From: Desulfobulbaceae bacterium
Lineage (GTDB): Bacteria > Desulfobacterota > Desulfobulbia > Desulfobulbales > Desulfurivibrionaceae
Length of the DNA: 64,000 nucleotides
Assembly (NCBI GenBank): GCA_003517965.1
Contig: DOZO01000041.1
Location: 21,682 to 85,681, forward strand
Direction: 5' to 3'
Part shown: in pieces, positions 22,665 through 31,348 of the stretch
How the letters are laid out: every line of letters starts with the position of its first letter
How positions within the stretch are numbered: the first letter of the stretch is position 1
Notes under the pieces: generated by a model
Seen by the model: the letters and a program-made list of their open reading frames with translations, nothing else
The model's database searches: none
What the model was told of the DNA's origin: nothing
Program-made: the position numbers and the translations under genes

Positions 22665-23435
22665 GTGAAAAGAAAGCTTGTTGCCGCTCTTGCCTGCCGA
22701 AATCAAGGTTCTCGTCTTTATGGGAAACCTCTGCAAAATTTGGAGGTGGCCAAAGGGATTCGGATAATAGACAACATCATTGGTTGCTTGAAAGCCATTA
22801 ATTGCATTGACGAGATTGTTCTCGGGATTTCTGAGGGTGTAGAAAATGAGATTTTTAAGCGTATCGCCGAAGAACAGGGGCTCAAATATATTGTTGGTGA
22901 CCAGATTGACGTTTTGTCGCGACTCGTTAAATGCGGCCAGGTTTCCGAAGCTACTGATATTTTTAGGGTTACCAGTGAATCGCCATTTCTTTATTTTGAA
23001 TCAGTAGAGGATCTCTGGCTGCGCCATCAAAATGAGCAAGCAGATGTTACTTTTATGTGGAACATTATTGATGGTTCAGGTTTTGAATTTTATACGTTTG
23101 AGGCGCTTAAAGCGTCTCATGATCGAGGTTCAGCTAAGCATAGATCTGAACTTTGTTCGCTTTATGTCCGAGAGCACCCTGAGGAGTTTAAGGTTATTAA
23201 ATCAGATCCACCTCAAGAATTAATCAGAAAAGATTTGAGATTGACCGTCGATTATCCAGAGGATCTTGTTGTCTGTCGGGCTGTTTATTTAGCATTACAA
23301 GATCAGGCCCCCCAAATAAGGGTTTCGGAAATCGTCAAATATCTTGATGCCCATCCTAAATTGGTAGAGTTAATTGCGCCGTACACAGAAGTTGGATATT
23401 CGACCATGGATCTTTGGGGAAGTCAGAATGGGTAA
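22665..23435 (+). CDS. SpsF-like cytidylyltransferase family protein
   Basis: The 256-residue protein has ALACRNQGSRLYGKPLQNL (residues 6-24), a variant of the R-x-x-S-x-R-L-x-G-K-x-L nucleotide-binding loop of KdsB/SpsF proteins, then RVTSESPFLYFE and LTVDYPEDLVVCRAVY at the C-terminus. It is the likely CMP-transferase partner of the divergent NeuB just upstream (14 bases away). GTG 22665 has AAAGGAGC upstream. Its 3' end overlaps the next gene by 8 bases. The substrate is not predictable. Confidence 0.75.
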   Translation: MKRKLVAALACRNQGSRLYGKPLQNLEVAKGIRIIDNIIGCLKAINCIDEIVLGISEGVENEIFKRIAEEQGLKYIVGDQIDVLSRLVKCGQVSEATDIFRVTSESPFLYFESVEDLWLRHQNEQADVTFMWNIIDGSGFEFYTFEALKASHDRGSAKHRSELCSLYVREHPEEFKVIKSDPPQELIRKDLRLTVDYPEDLVVCRAVYLALQDQAPQIRVSEIVKYLDAHPKLVELIAPYTEVGYSTMDLWGSQNG

Positions 23436-24735
23436 TGCCGGCCAGAAACTCTGGCAACGCGCCAAGCAAGTCATACCTGGCGGTAATATGTTGCTTTCCA
23501 AACGTGCCGAAATGTTTCTGCCTGAGCAGTGGCCCGCCTACTTTAGCAGGGCCAAGGGGTGCAAAGTTTGGGATTTGGATGGCAATGAGTTCATCGACAT
23601 GTCTATCATGGGGATCGGCACCAATATTTTGGGCTACGGCCATCCCGAGGTGGATGAGGCAGTTCGTAAAACCATCGACGCCGGGAATATGTCTACCCTC
23701 AACTGCCCTGAAGAGGTTTATCTGGCTGAAAAGCTTATTGAACTGCATCCATGGGCCGACATGGCTCGTTTGGCCCGTTCGGGTGGCGAGGCCAATGCCA
23801 TCGCTATTCGCATTGCTCGTGCCGCCACTGGTAAGGACAAGGTCGCTATCTGTGGTTACCATGGCTGGCACGATTGGTATCTCGCCGCCAATTTAGGCGA
23901 TGAGAAAAATCTCGCAGGTCACTTGCTGCCGGGCTTGGAGCCTAACGGTGTGCCGCTAAACCTGCGTGGTACCGTTTTCCCTTTCGCCTACAACAATTTC
24001 GCCGAGTTGGAAGCCTTGGTTATGGCGCACGATATTGGCGTGATTAAAATGGAAGTGGCGCGCAACCATGGCCCGCAAGAAAACTTTTTGCACAAGGTGC
24101 GCCAGCTTGCTTCCGCGCACGGTATTGTACTGATTTTTGACGAGTGTACTTCCGGTTTTCGTCAAACCTTTGGCGGACTTCACAAGGAATATGGTGTTGA
24201 ACCAGACATGGCTATGTTCGGCAAGGCCTTGGGTAATGGCTATGCTATTACGGCTACCATCGGTCGGCGTGAAATCATGGAAGCCGCGCAGACCACCTTT
24301 ATCAGTAGTACCTTTTGGACCGAAAGGATTGGCCCGACTGCGGCGCTGAAGACATTGGAAGTGATGGAACGTGTGAAAGCCTGGGAGCAGATCACCAATG
24401 TTGGTCGGGAAATCACTGCGGGTTGGCAAGAGTTGGCGAAAAAACATGAACTATCTATTGCTACCAGTGGTCTGTCGGCGCTGACCGGATTTTCATTCGT
24501 CAGCCCAAACGCGCTGTTTTACAAAACTCTCATAACGCAGGAAATGTTGGGCAAAGGCTATCTTGCCGGTACCAGCGTTTATGTCTGCACTGAGCACACT
24601 CCAGATTTGGTGGCAGGCTTCTTTGAAGCTCTCGATCCTGTGTTTGCACTCATTAAGGAATGTGAACAAGGACGCGATGTGCTGGGCTTGCTCAAAGGAC
24701 CGGTGTGTCATGCTGGGTTTAAGAGGTTGAATTAA
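23428..24735 (+). CDS. Class III aminotransferase, glutamate-1-semialdehyde aminomutase-like
   Basis: The protein has 435 residues from ATG 23428. It shows VWDLDGNEFIDMSIMGIGTNILGYGHPEV, RSGGEANAIAIRIARAATGK, CGYHGWHDWY, FDECTSGFRQTFGG and the PLP lysine in MFGKALGNGYAITA (~residue 270). The fold is that of HemL, but inside a surface-sugar operon such proteins usually act as sugar aminotransferases or aminomutases and not in haem synthesis. It sits between the SpsF-like gene and a PIG-L deacetylase (ATGs overlap by one to eight bases). It may introduce an amino group later acylated or formylated. Confidence 0.85.
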   Translation: MGNAGQKLWQRAKQVIPGGNMLLSKRAEMFLPEQWPAYFSRAKGCKVWDLDGNEFIDMSIMGIGTNILGYGHPEVDEAVRKTIDAGNMSTLNCPEEVYLAEKLIELHPWADMARLARSGGEANAIAIRIARAATGKDKVAICGYHGWHDWYLAANLGDEKNLAGHLLPGLEPNGVPLNLRGTVFPFAYNNFAELEALVMAHDIGVIKMEVARNHGPQENFLHKVRQLASAHGIVLIFDECTSGFRQTFGGLHKEYGVEPDMAMFGKALGNGYAITATIGRREIMEAAQTTFISSTFWTERIGPTAALKTLEVMERVKAWEQITNVGREITAGWQELAKKHELSIATSGLSALTGFSFVSPNALFYKTLITQEMLGKGYLAGTSVYVCTEHTPDLVAGFFEALDPVFALIKECEQGRDVLGLLKGPVCHAGFKRLN

Positions 24736-25421
24736 TGCCGAAGACGGTTCTTGTTGTAGCTGCCCATCCCGATGATGAAGTTCTTGGTTGTGGCGGCGCC
24801 ATCGCCATGTTGGTTGACCAAGGCGTGATCGTCCATGTTGCTTTTCTGGCTGATGGGGTTTTTTCCCGTACTCCCGAGCCGGGCGCCCAGTCCGAGGAGG
24901 AGCTTCAATTACGTCGTGCGACAGCACAAAAAGCCAACAAAATTTTAGGCGTTAAATCTGTATCATTTGGTGACTTCCCTGATAACCGAATGGATACCGT
25001 AGCTCTGCTTGATATAGTAAAAAGCGTTGAAGTCCTAATTGCCAAGCACCAACCAGACACGATTTTTACGCACCATGCCGGTGATTTAAACATAGATCAC
25101 CGTCGTACTCACGAGGCGGTAGTTACGGCTTGCCGCCCACGGCCTGGCCATCCAGTAAAAACTTTACTCTGCTTTGAAATACCTTCCAGCACCGAATGGC
25201 AGGTGCCAGGTTCCGCGCCATTTTTTGCTCCGAACTGGTTTGTGGATATCTCGGGAACCTTGGATCGAAAAATGGCGGCGCTCAATGCCTATGCCACTGA
25301 GTTATGTCCCTGGCCTCATCCGCGATCACTACAGGGTATTGAGCATTTGGCCAGGTGGCGCGGTGCAGTTATAGGTGTCGAGGCTGCGGAGGCCTTCATT
25401 CTGGGGAGACACTTGTCGTGA
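24735..25421 (+). CDS. PIG-L family N-deacetylase
   Basis: The 228-residue protein has the zinc-binding AAHPDDEVLGCGGAI (residues 9-23) and HHAGDLNIDHRRTHEAV (~115-131) of the LmbE/PIG-L family, which remove N-acetyl groups from GlcNAc-type sugars. It probably deacetylates a sugar intermediate so that a different acyl or formyl group can be placed by downstream enzymes (GNAT and formyltransferase domains of the next gene). The start overlaps the aminotransferase stop (TAATG); the stop overlaps the next start (GTGA). Confidence 0.9.
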   Translation: MPKTVLVVAAHPDDEVLGCGGAIAMLVDQGVIVHVAFLADGVFSRTPEPGAQSEEELQLRRATAQKANKILGVKSVSFGDFPDNRMDTVALLDIVKSVEVLIAKHQPDTIFTHHAGDLNIDHRRTHEAVVTACRPRPGHPVKTLLCFEIPSSTEWQVPGSAPFFAPNWFVDISGTLDRKMAALNAYATELCPWPHPRSLQGIEHLARWRGAVIGVEAAEAFILGRHLS

Positions 25422-27610
25422 AGGTGGTTTTTCGCGTTGATGCCTCGAATCGCATGGGTACAGGTCACCTCATCCGCTGCCTCACCCTGGCCGAGGCTTT
25501 GCGTGATCGCGGCGCGGAAACGCGTTTCATCTGCCGGGCTCATTCTGGCAACCTGATCGGAATGCTGCAACGGCAAGCCATGCCAGTTATCGGTCTGCCG
25601 GCATCTGCGCAGCTCTCAAATGTATATTCCGAGGATTACGCCGCCTGGCTGGGGGTAACTCAGATTGAAGATGCTGAGCAGAGCATCGAAGCCCTGCAAG
25701 GTGATCATGTCGATGTGCTCATTGTTGATCACTATAGTCTCGATATTGATTGGGAGCAAAGGCTGCGCCCGCACACTGACAAAATCATGGTGATCGATGA
25801 TCTTGTCAACCGACGGCATGACTGTGATCTGTTGTTAAATCAGAATTATTCTGCTGAAAGGGAAGATCGTTCCAGGGGATTGGTACCAGAGATTTGTCGA
25901 TTGTTGTTGGGGCCAAGCTATGCGTTGCTACGGCAGGAATATGCTGCCTATCGGCGGGTCCTACGCCAGCGGGATGGACTGGTACACCGGGTGTTGGTGT
26001 TTTTTGGTGGACCTGACCCCTATAATACTACCGGCCTGGCGCTGGAGGCGCTCTCCGCGCCTGAGTTCCGGCATTTGGAAGTCGATGTGGTTATTGGGGG
26101 CACTAATCCGCATCGTGTCGCGATTGAAAAACAAATATCCATGCGGCCACGCACCAAGCTGTATGGCCCACGACCGCATTTAGCGGATTTGATGGCTCAA
26201 GCTGATCTGGCGATTGGCGCTGGAGGAGCAACAACTTGGGAAAGAATGTGTTTTGGCCTCCCAAGCTTGGTCATTTCACTTTCAGAAAATCAACGACCAG
26301 CTTGTGAAGCGCTCGCCCAAGAGGGGTTGATTTATTATCTCGGAGAATTCAGTGAGGTTCAGGCCTCGGATCTGGGCTGTGCGCTTAAGGAATGTATTGA
26401 AAATCGCGAGCATCAGCTTGCTTGTTCAATTCGAAATCAGCTTTTGGCGGATGGACTCGGAACCCTACGACTTGCGGAGGTGCTCGACCCAACTCCGACC
26501 GCTCAGCTTCGTCTAAGGCTTGCCTGCCATGATGATATGAACCTTTATTTCAATTGGGCCAATGATCACGAAGTGCGTCGGCAAGCCATCCATTCAGAAC
26601 CAATTTCTTGGGCGCGGCATCAAGAGTGGTTTACGAATAAGCTTGCTGATGCGCAGAGTCATCTTTTCACCCTCATGGCCGGATCATTGCCTGTCGGGCA
26701 AATCCGTTTTGATCAGGAAGGAGATGAGGCGCGCATCGACTATTCACTTGATGCCTTGGTACGAGGCCGAGGTTGGGCGACACGCCTGGTGGCAATGGGG
26801 GCGGCATATCTGCGGCAAAGCGCACCAATCACCCTTCGTGCTAAAGTCAAGGCTGGCAATTATGTCTCTCGATCTGTATTTATGCGTCATGGCTTTAAGC
26901 AGGCACCATTGCCTCTCTGTGGGGGGGGGGATATGTGCCGTTCTATCGCCATCATGTCGGATCGCAACAGCTGGCTGAATGCTTATCTGCCTGAATTGAT
27001 TCTCAACTGGCTTGATGAGGGTCACCGGGTATTATGGGCACATGATATTGAAGATCTTCTCCATGCAGATTTCTGCTTTTATTTGAGTTGTGGACAGATA
27101 GTGCCACCTTCCATTTTGAAGCAGTACCTGCATAATTTAGTCGTTCACGAAAGCGACTTGCCGAGAGGTAAGGGCTGGTCGCCGTTAACTTGGCAAATTC
27201 TTGAGGACAAAAATCGAATCCCTGTCACCCTGTTGGAGGCCGCAGAAAGAGTGGATAGCGGCAGGGTCTATGCCCAGGAATGGCTGGAATTTGAAGGACA
27301 TGAATTAATCGACGAAATGCGTGAAAGGCAGGCGAAGGCAACCATCAAATTGTGTAAACTTTTCGTTGATGGCTACCCGAAGATTCTTGCTGAGGCGCGT
27401 GAACAGATTGGGGCAGAGAGTTTTTATCCACATCGGCAACCCGCGGACAGTCGTTTGACTCCCACCCAATCGATTAAAGCACAGTTTGATCTGTTTCGGG
27501 TAGTGGATAATCAACACTATCCTGCATTTTTCGATCTGAATGGTCAACGCTATTTTTTGCGGATCGATAAGGCACCGCTACCTTCTGGCGAGGAGAATAT
27601 GCCGACATGA
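25418..27610 (+). CDS. pseG: PseG - GNAT - formyltransferase three-domain fusion (joined at G10 tract)
   Basis: The protein has 730 residues from GTG 25418. Residues ~1-345 are PseG (VVFRVDASNRMGTGHLIRCLTLA, DDLVNRRHDCDLLLNQNY, GAGGATTWERMCFGLPSLV), the UDP-sugar hydrolase of pseudaminic acid synthesis. Residues ~365-500 are a GNAT N-acetyltransferase as in PseH (ARIDYSLDALVRGRGWATRLV). The last ~220 resemble formyltransferases (IAIMSDRNSWLNAYL, CGQIVPPSIL, NLVVHESDLPRGKGWSPLTWQI). The junction is a run of ten G at 26921-26930. With one more G the GNAT part would end ~20 residues later (YVPFYRHHVG...) and ATG 26954 could start a separate formyltransferase. So this may be two overlapping genes, phase-variable, or an indel error. 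Confidence 0.85.
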   Translation: MKVVFRVDASNRMGTGHLIRCLTLAEALRDRGAETRFICRAHSGNLIGMLQRQAMPVIGLPASAQLSNVYSEDYAAWLGVTQIEDAEQSIEALQGDHVDVLIVDHYSLDIDWEQRLRPHTDKIMVIDDLVNRRHDCDLLLNQNYSAEREDRSRGLVPEICRLLLGPSYALLRQEYAAYRRVLRQRDGLVHRVLVFFGGPDPYNTTGLALEALSAPEFRHLEVDVVIGGTNPHRVAIEKQISMRPRTKLYGPRPHLADLMAQADLAIGAGGATTWERMCFGLPSLVISLSENQRPACEALAQEGLIYYLGEFSEVQASDLGCALKECIENREHQLACSIRNQLLADGLGTLRLAEVLDPTPTAQLRLRLACHDDMNLYFNWANDHEVRRQAIHSEPISWARHQEWFTNKLADAQSHLFTLMAGSLPVGQIRFDQEGDEARIDYSLDALVRGRGWATRLVAMGAAYLRQSAPITLRAKVKAGNYVSRSVFMRHGFKQAPLPLCGGGDMCRSIAIMSDRNSWLNAYLPELILNWLDEGHRVLWAHDIEDLLHADFCFYLSCGQIVPPSILKQYLHNLVVHESDLPRGKGWSPLTWQILEDKNRIPVTLLEAAERVDSGRVYAQEWLEFEGHELIDEMRERQAKATIKLCKLFVDGYPKILAEAREQIGAESFYPHRQPADSRLTPTQSIKAQFDLFRVVDNQHYPAFFDLNGQRYFLRIDKAPLPSGEENMPT
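26921..26930 (+). repeat. G10 homopolymer at domain junction
   Basis: Ten consecutive G encode Gly-Gly-Gly-Asp between the GNAT and formyltransferase domains. Lengths of 9 or 11 change frame and give stops within ~20-25 codons. Poly-G tracts of this length are the classic slippage sites of phase-variable surface-glycan genes in other bacteria. Confidence 0.97.
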
Positions 27611-28551
27611 TGGCTGTCCTGTTTACTGGTGGAGGTGGGGCCGGAAATGAAGCTCTGTGGCGCTTGCTCGGACATCGCTACACGCTCCATTTCGGCGATG
27701 CCGACCCAAGGTCAATTGACCCGACGATTCCGGAAGATCGTCGGCATCAACTGCCGTGGGCTTCCGATCCAGATTTTCTCGGCAAGATGGTCGATTTGTG
27801 TCATCGCCTAAACATTGACCTGCTGGTTCCAGGCGTGGATGAGGAATTGCTCGCACTGGCGCAAGGTGTGGCTGCGCTGATGCCTACTCGCTTGCTTCTA
27901 CCCCATGCGGACTACGTCAAAACGATGTTGGACAAACTGTCCATGATCCGGGCTTTATCAGAAAAGAAAGTGCAAGTGCCGGCCAGCCGGACTTTGGCTG
28001 ACGATCTTGATGGCCAAAGTTTTCCCTGCATTGCCAAGCCGCGAAGCGGTAGAGGGTCGCGGGACGTTCGGGTGTTGTCTTCCAGAGCGGAAGCATTGAC
28101 ACTTGGCGTGGCATTGGGGCATTCTGCAGGGATGACATTATTGCAGGAAAAAATCGAAGGCATCGAATATACAGTCCAGATGGTGGCCGATACCGAATGC
28201 CATTTGTGTGCTATCGTGCCGGTCAGAATCAACATCAAACGAGGGATCACTCTTCGTGCTGAAACCGAAGCGGAACCACGAGTTATCGATGCCTGTCGAG
28301 AAATACATCAAGCCGTTCCCACTGGTGGATGCTATAATATTCAACTGATGTTGACCCAGGAAGGGGATGTTCTTCCTTTTGAGATCAATCCCCGGATCTC
28401 AACCACATTTTGTTTGTCCGTAGCGGCAGGCATCGATCCCATTTCTTTATTTTTTGATGGTTTCCATACTGACGAAATTTTACCATTCGCTTCTGGTATT
28501 CAGTTGCGCCGCCACTGGACAAACCATTTTTTGCAAGGCATTGATTTGTAA
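27607..28551 (+). CDS. ATP-grasp protein (carbamoyl-phosphate synthase-like)
   Basis: The protein has 314 residues. It has GGGGAGNEALWRLL at the start, PASRTLADDLDGQSFPCIAKPRSGRGSRDVRVL (ATP-binding lysine region, ~residues 118-150), LLQEKIEGIEYTVQMVAD and DVLPFEINPRISTTFCLSVAAGIDP (metal-binding E-x-N-P-R, ~255-280). ATP-grasp ligases join a carboxylate to an amine or thiol through an acyl phosphate. In this setting it could attach an amino acid or other carboxylic acid to an amino sugar freed by the PIG-L deacetylase; this is inference. The start overlaps the fusion gene's stop (ATGA). Confidence 0.85.
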   Translation: MMAVLFTGGGGAGNEALWRLLGHRYTLHFGDADPRSIDPTIPEDRRHQLPWASDPDFLGKMVDLCHRLNIDLLVPGVDEELLALAQGVAALMPTRLLLPHADYVKTMLDKLSMIRALSEKKVQVPASRTLADDLDGQSFPCIAKPRSGRGSRDVRVLSSRAEALTLGVALGHSAGMTLLQEKIEGIEYTVQMVADTECHLCAIVPVRINIKRGITLRAETEAEPRVIDACREIHQAVPTGGCYNIQLMLTQEGDVLPFEINPRISTTFCLSVAAGIDPISLFFDGFHTDEILPFASGIQLRRHWTNHFLQGIDL

Positions 28552-28687
28552 AATTCGAGACACTCGACGAAGTGTTGCTTGACGCAAAAGTATAGGTTTC
28601 TTACACAGACTGCTCTATGGCAATCTCTATGAGATGTTTCATGTTTGCAACGCTTCTCAGTCGCAATTGGCTGGAAAAGGTGAATGG

Positions 28688-29740
28688 ATGTCTGCAACTA
28701 ATGGACAAAACAGTATAAATATCGGCGATCGTGCCGTTGGTGACGGACATCCCTGCTTCGTCATTGCCGAGATTGGTTCAAACCATAATCAGAATTTTGA
28801 TTTGGCTCGTCGCCTAATCGATGCGGCTGCCCAAGCTGGTGTCGATGCCGTAAAATTTCAAACATTCCGTGCAGTCAGTCATTATTCAAAAAAAACACCT
28901 GGTTTCGGTTATCTGAACAATATCAACACCCATGAATTGATTCGCTCGCTGGAATTGGATCGTTCATGGCAAGCCGATTTGATGCAACATGCGAAAGAAC
29001 GTGGGGTCATATTCTTCTCGTCGCCGTGTGATTCCGATGCCATTGCCGGGCTTGCTGCGTTGGGAGCACCTGCCTACAAGGTGGCGTCCTTTGACCTGAC
29101 GGATGACAGTCTGATTTTTGAAATGGCGGCAATTGGGAAACCGTTGCTGCTGTCCACTGGTATGGCGACCTGGAATGACATTCAATTTGCGCTCGATGCC
29201 GCACGAAGGGCAGGTAATGACCAGATTGTTCTGCTGCAATGCACATCGCTTTATCCCGCGCCTGTCAACCTGAGCAACTTGCGGGCCATGGCGTCCATGC
29301 GAGCATCTTTTGGAACTTTGGTCGGTTATTCTGACCACACGATGGGTGATCACATTGCTCTCGCCGCAGTTGCCATGGGGGGCTGCATAATTGAAAGGCA
29401 TTTTACCCTCGACCGAACCCTGCCGGGACCGGATCACCCCTTTGCCATCGAGCCGCACGAGATGTCCGAGATGATGAGGAAAATTCGCGAAATCGAAGCC
29501 GCGTTCGGGGATGGCTTAAAGAACGGGCCGAGACAAGAAGAGGGCGAAATGGCAGAAAAAGGCCGTCGTAGTCTTCACGCACGCGTTCCCATCACCGCTG
29601 GCCAGACCGTTGCCTCCGATATGCTGGTAGCAAAACGACCTGGGATAGGCATCCCGCCATTTCTGAAAGCTCACGTCGTTGGGCGTATTGCCCGGACGAA
29701 CATTGATGCCGACCAATGGATCACCTGGGAAATGTTTTGA
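28688..29740 (+). CDS. NeuB-family synthase no. 3
   Basis: The protein has 350 residues from ATG 28688, preceded by AAAGGTGA. It has a classical NeuB domain: FVIAEIGSNHNQNFDLA, AGVDAVKFQTF, YKVASFDLTDD, LLSTGMATWNDI, LLQCTSLYPAP, GYSDHTMGDHIALAAVAMGG, IIERHFTLDRTLPGPDHPFAIEP, then SAF (RRSLHARVPITAGQTVASDMLVAKRPGIGI). With PGPDH present it is the most orthodox of the three synthases here and is the best candidate to condense PEP with the pseudaminic acid precursor, or with a Neu/Leg precursor; I cannot separate these. The 136-base gap before it suggests a separate ribosome entry. Confidence 0.88.
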   Translation: MSATNGQNSINIGDRAVGDGHPCFVIAEIGSNHNQNFDLARRLIDAAAQAGVDAVKFQTFRAVSHYSKKTPGFGYLNNINTHELIRSLELDRSWQADLMQHAKERGVIFFSSPCDSDAIAGLAALGAPAYKVASFDLTDDSLIFEMAAIGKPLLLSTGMATWNDIQFALDAARRAGNDQIVLLQCTSLYPAPVNLSNLRAMASMRASFGTLVGYSDHTMGDHIALAAVAMGGCIIERHFTLDRTLPGPDHPFAIEPHEMSEMMRKIREIEAAFGDGLKNGPRQEEGEMAEKGRRSLHARVPITAGQTVASDMLVAKRPGIGIPPFLKAHVVGRIARTNIDADQWITWEMF

Positions 29741-30594
29741 GTCAGATTCTCGTCACTGGCGCCACCGGTTTTCTGGGTGGGCAAATCCTCGACATGTTGA
29801 AGAACAAGGGTGTGAATGCCTTGGGCGTAGGTCGATCAAAACAATGCGATGTGGTTTGCGATTTGCTTGACCGTAAAGCCACAGAGGCTATGCTTGCCCA
29901 GCATCCGGATAGCCGGATTATTCATTGTGCTGCGACGGTGCCTAAAGCCCATTCTGCCTATTTAGATGAAAAAGCGGCCGATGAGAGCCTGGAAATGATT
30001 CGTAATCTCGTAGATACAGGAGGGGTACGCCACATAATTTTCACCTCGTCCATGACCGTTTATCCCGAAGGCACCATCCTTGCGCAAGAGACAGATGCAG
30101 CCCCAATCGGCTATGGCTATGCTGGCGCCAAATTAAAGGCGGAGCAAATCCTGTTGGAATGTACAGAAGTTTCAGCAACGATCTTGCGTCTTCCCGGTCT
30201 GTTTGGGTTGCCTCGCCGAGGGGGAGTGTTGTTCAATACGGCCTTGGCTCTGGCGCGAGGTGAAACCCCCATTTTGGAAGAACACCTTCCTCAATGGGCT
30301 GCCATGCATGTGGAAGATGCGGCTGAAATATGTATTCGCGCTGCATCTTTATCCCCAAGACATTCGCTGGTTATGAATGCAGGATATCCTGAACGCATGG
30401 CCATTTCAGACGCAGTCACTCAGCTTGCGGCTCTGTTCGGAAGGGAATTGACCGTGCCGCCACCGAAGTGGTTTTCCTTTGATCTTTCTCGTTTGCACGA
30501 ATTTCTTGGCCCTGTGCGCGGGGAATTAAGCGTTCGTCTTCGTGATCTGGCGAACTGGGTGCGTATTGAGATATGTAATGGACGCTATGCTTGA
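29737..30594 (+). CDS. NAD-dependent epimerase/dehydratase
   Basis: This ~285-residue extended SDR protein opens QILVTGATGFLGGQILDML and has IIHCAATVPKAH, FTSSMTVYPEG with the catalytic Ser/Thr, and YGYAGAKLKAEQIL with Tyr-x3-Lys. It acts on a nucleotide-activated or free sugar; the substrate is unknown. TTG 29737 overlaps the NeuB stop (TTTTGA) and gives a protein starting at the Rossmann strand; ATG 29716 would add seven residues. The following phosphatase gene overlaps its 3' end. Confidence 0.82.
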   Translation: MSQILVTGATGFLGGQILDMLKNKGVNALGVGRSKQCDVVCDLLDRKATEAMLAQHPDSRIIHCAATVPKAHSAYLDEKAADESLEMIRNLVDTGGVRHIIFTSSMTVYPEGTILAQETDAAPIGYGYAGAKLKAEQILLECTEVSATILRLPGLFGLPRRGGVLFNTALALARGETPILEEHLPQWAAMHVEDAAEICIRAASLSPRHSLVMNAGYPERMAISDAVTQLAALFGRELTVPPPKWFSFDLSRLHEFLGPVRGELSVRLRDLANWVRIEICNGRYA

Positions 30595-31348
30595 AACCTT
30601 AGAAGTGATTATGCAGGAAATGGGAAATCTGCTGTTAGAGTGGCGTTCACACGGCATGACGCATGGCCGCTGGGAAGGCTCGCAGTTGAAGGCGGAGGCC
30701 GACCAACGCGCCCATGCCTTTCTCTGCGAGCGTTTGCACCGTTTTTGGCCTGGTGTTCCTGTGATCAGCGAAGAGGATGCAAGCGCGCACGCTACAGACC
30801 GGCCCGATGAATATTGGCTGATCGACCCCATCGATGGGACCGCCAGCTTCTGCAACGGTTTCGATGGGTTTGTGACGCAAGCGGCTTTTATGCAGAGGTG
30901 TAACCCGATTGTTGCGATTGTGCATGCCCCAGCACTTGGTCTGACTTATACTGCTTCAGAGCATGGGTTCGCCCAATGCAATCACACGCCAATTTCCACG
31001 ACTTTATTTGGAATACGCGCTCCGCTCCTGATTGATAACTATCCAGAGCCGCGCGGGATAGCCCGGACGCTGCTCGATGGCATCGGTTGTGGCGGATATA
31101 TTGAAAGCGGCAGTATAGGTCTCAAGATTTGTCGGGTTGCTGATGGCACGGCCGATTTGTTTGTTAAGGATGTCACCGTGCGCGATTGGGATTTGGCCCC
31201 GGCCGATCTAATTCTTGCGCGTGCAGGTGGGATACTTACTACACTTGCTGGTGACCTTGTGCCCTATGGCGGAGGATTTGAGAGGTTGGGGTTAATTGCT
31301 GCCGCTAACCTGGAGTTAAAGACGTTGACCTTGGAATTTGTTGGTTGA
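30578..31348 (+). CDS. Inositol monophosphatase/CysQ-family phosphatase
   Basis: This ~256-residue protein has metal-binding Glu in VISEEDAS, DPIDGTASFCNGFDGF (~residues 87-102; the D-P-I-D-G-T motif) and WDLAPADLILARAGG near the C-terminus. The family removes phosphate from small sugar or nucleotide phosphates using Mg2+. Placed after a NeuB gene, it could dephosphorylate a nonulosonate phosphate or a precursor, as NeuB-type pathways using 6-phosphates need such a step; this is inference. ATG 30578 overlaps the epimerase by 17 bases. Confidence 0.85.
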   Translation: MDAMLETLEVIMQEMGNLLLEWRSHGMTHGRWEGSQLKAEADQRAHAFLCERLHRFWPGVPVISEEDASAHATDRPDEYWLIDPIDGTASFCNGFDGFVTQAAFMQRCNPIVAIVHAPALGLTYTASEHGFAQCNHTPISTTLFGIRAPLLIDNYPEPRGIARTLLDGIGCGGYIESGSIGLKICRVADGTADLFVKDVTVRDWDLAPADLILARAGGILTTLAGDLVPYGGGFERLGLIAAANLELKTLTLEFVG

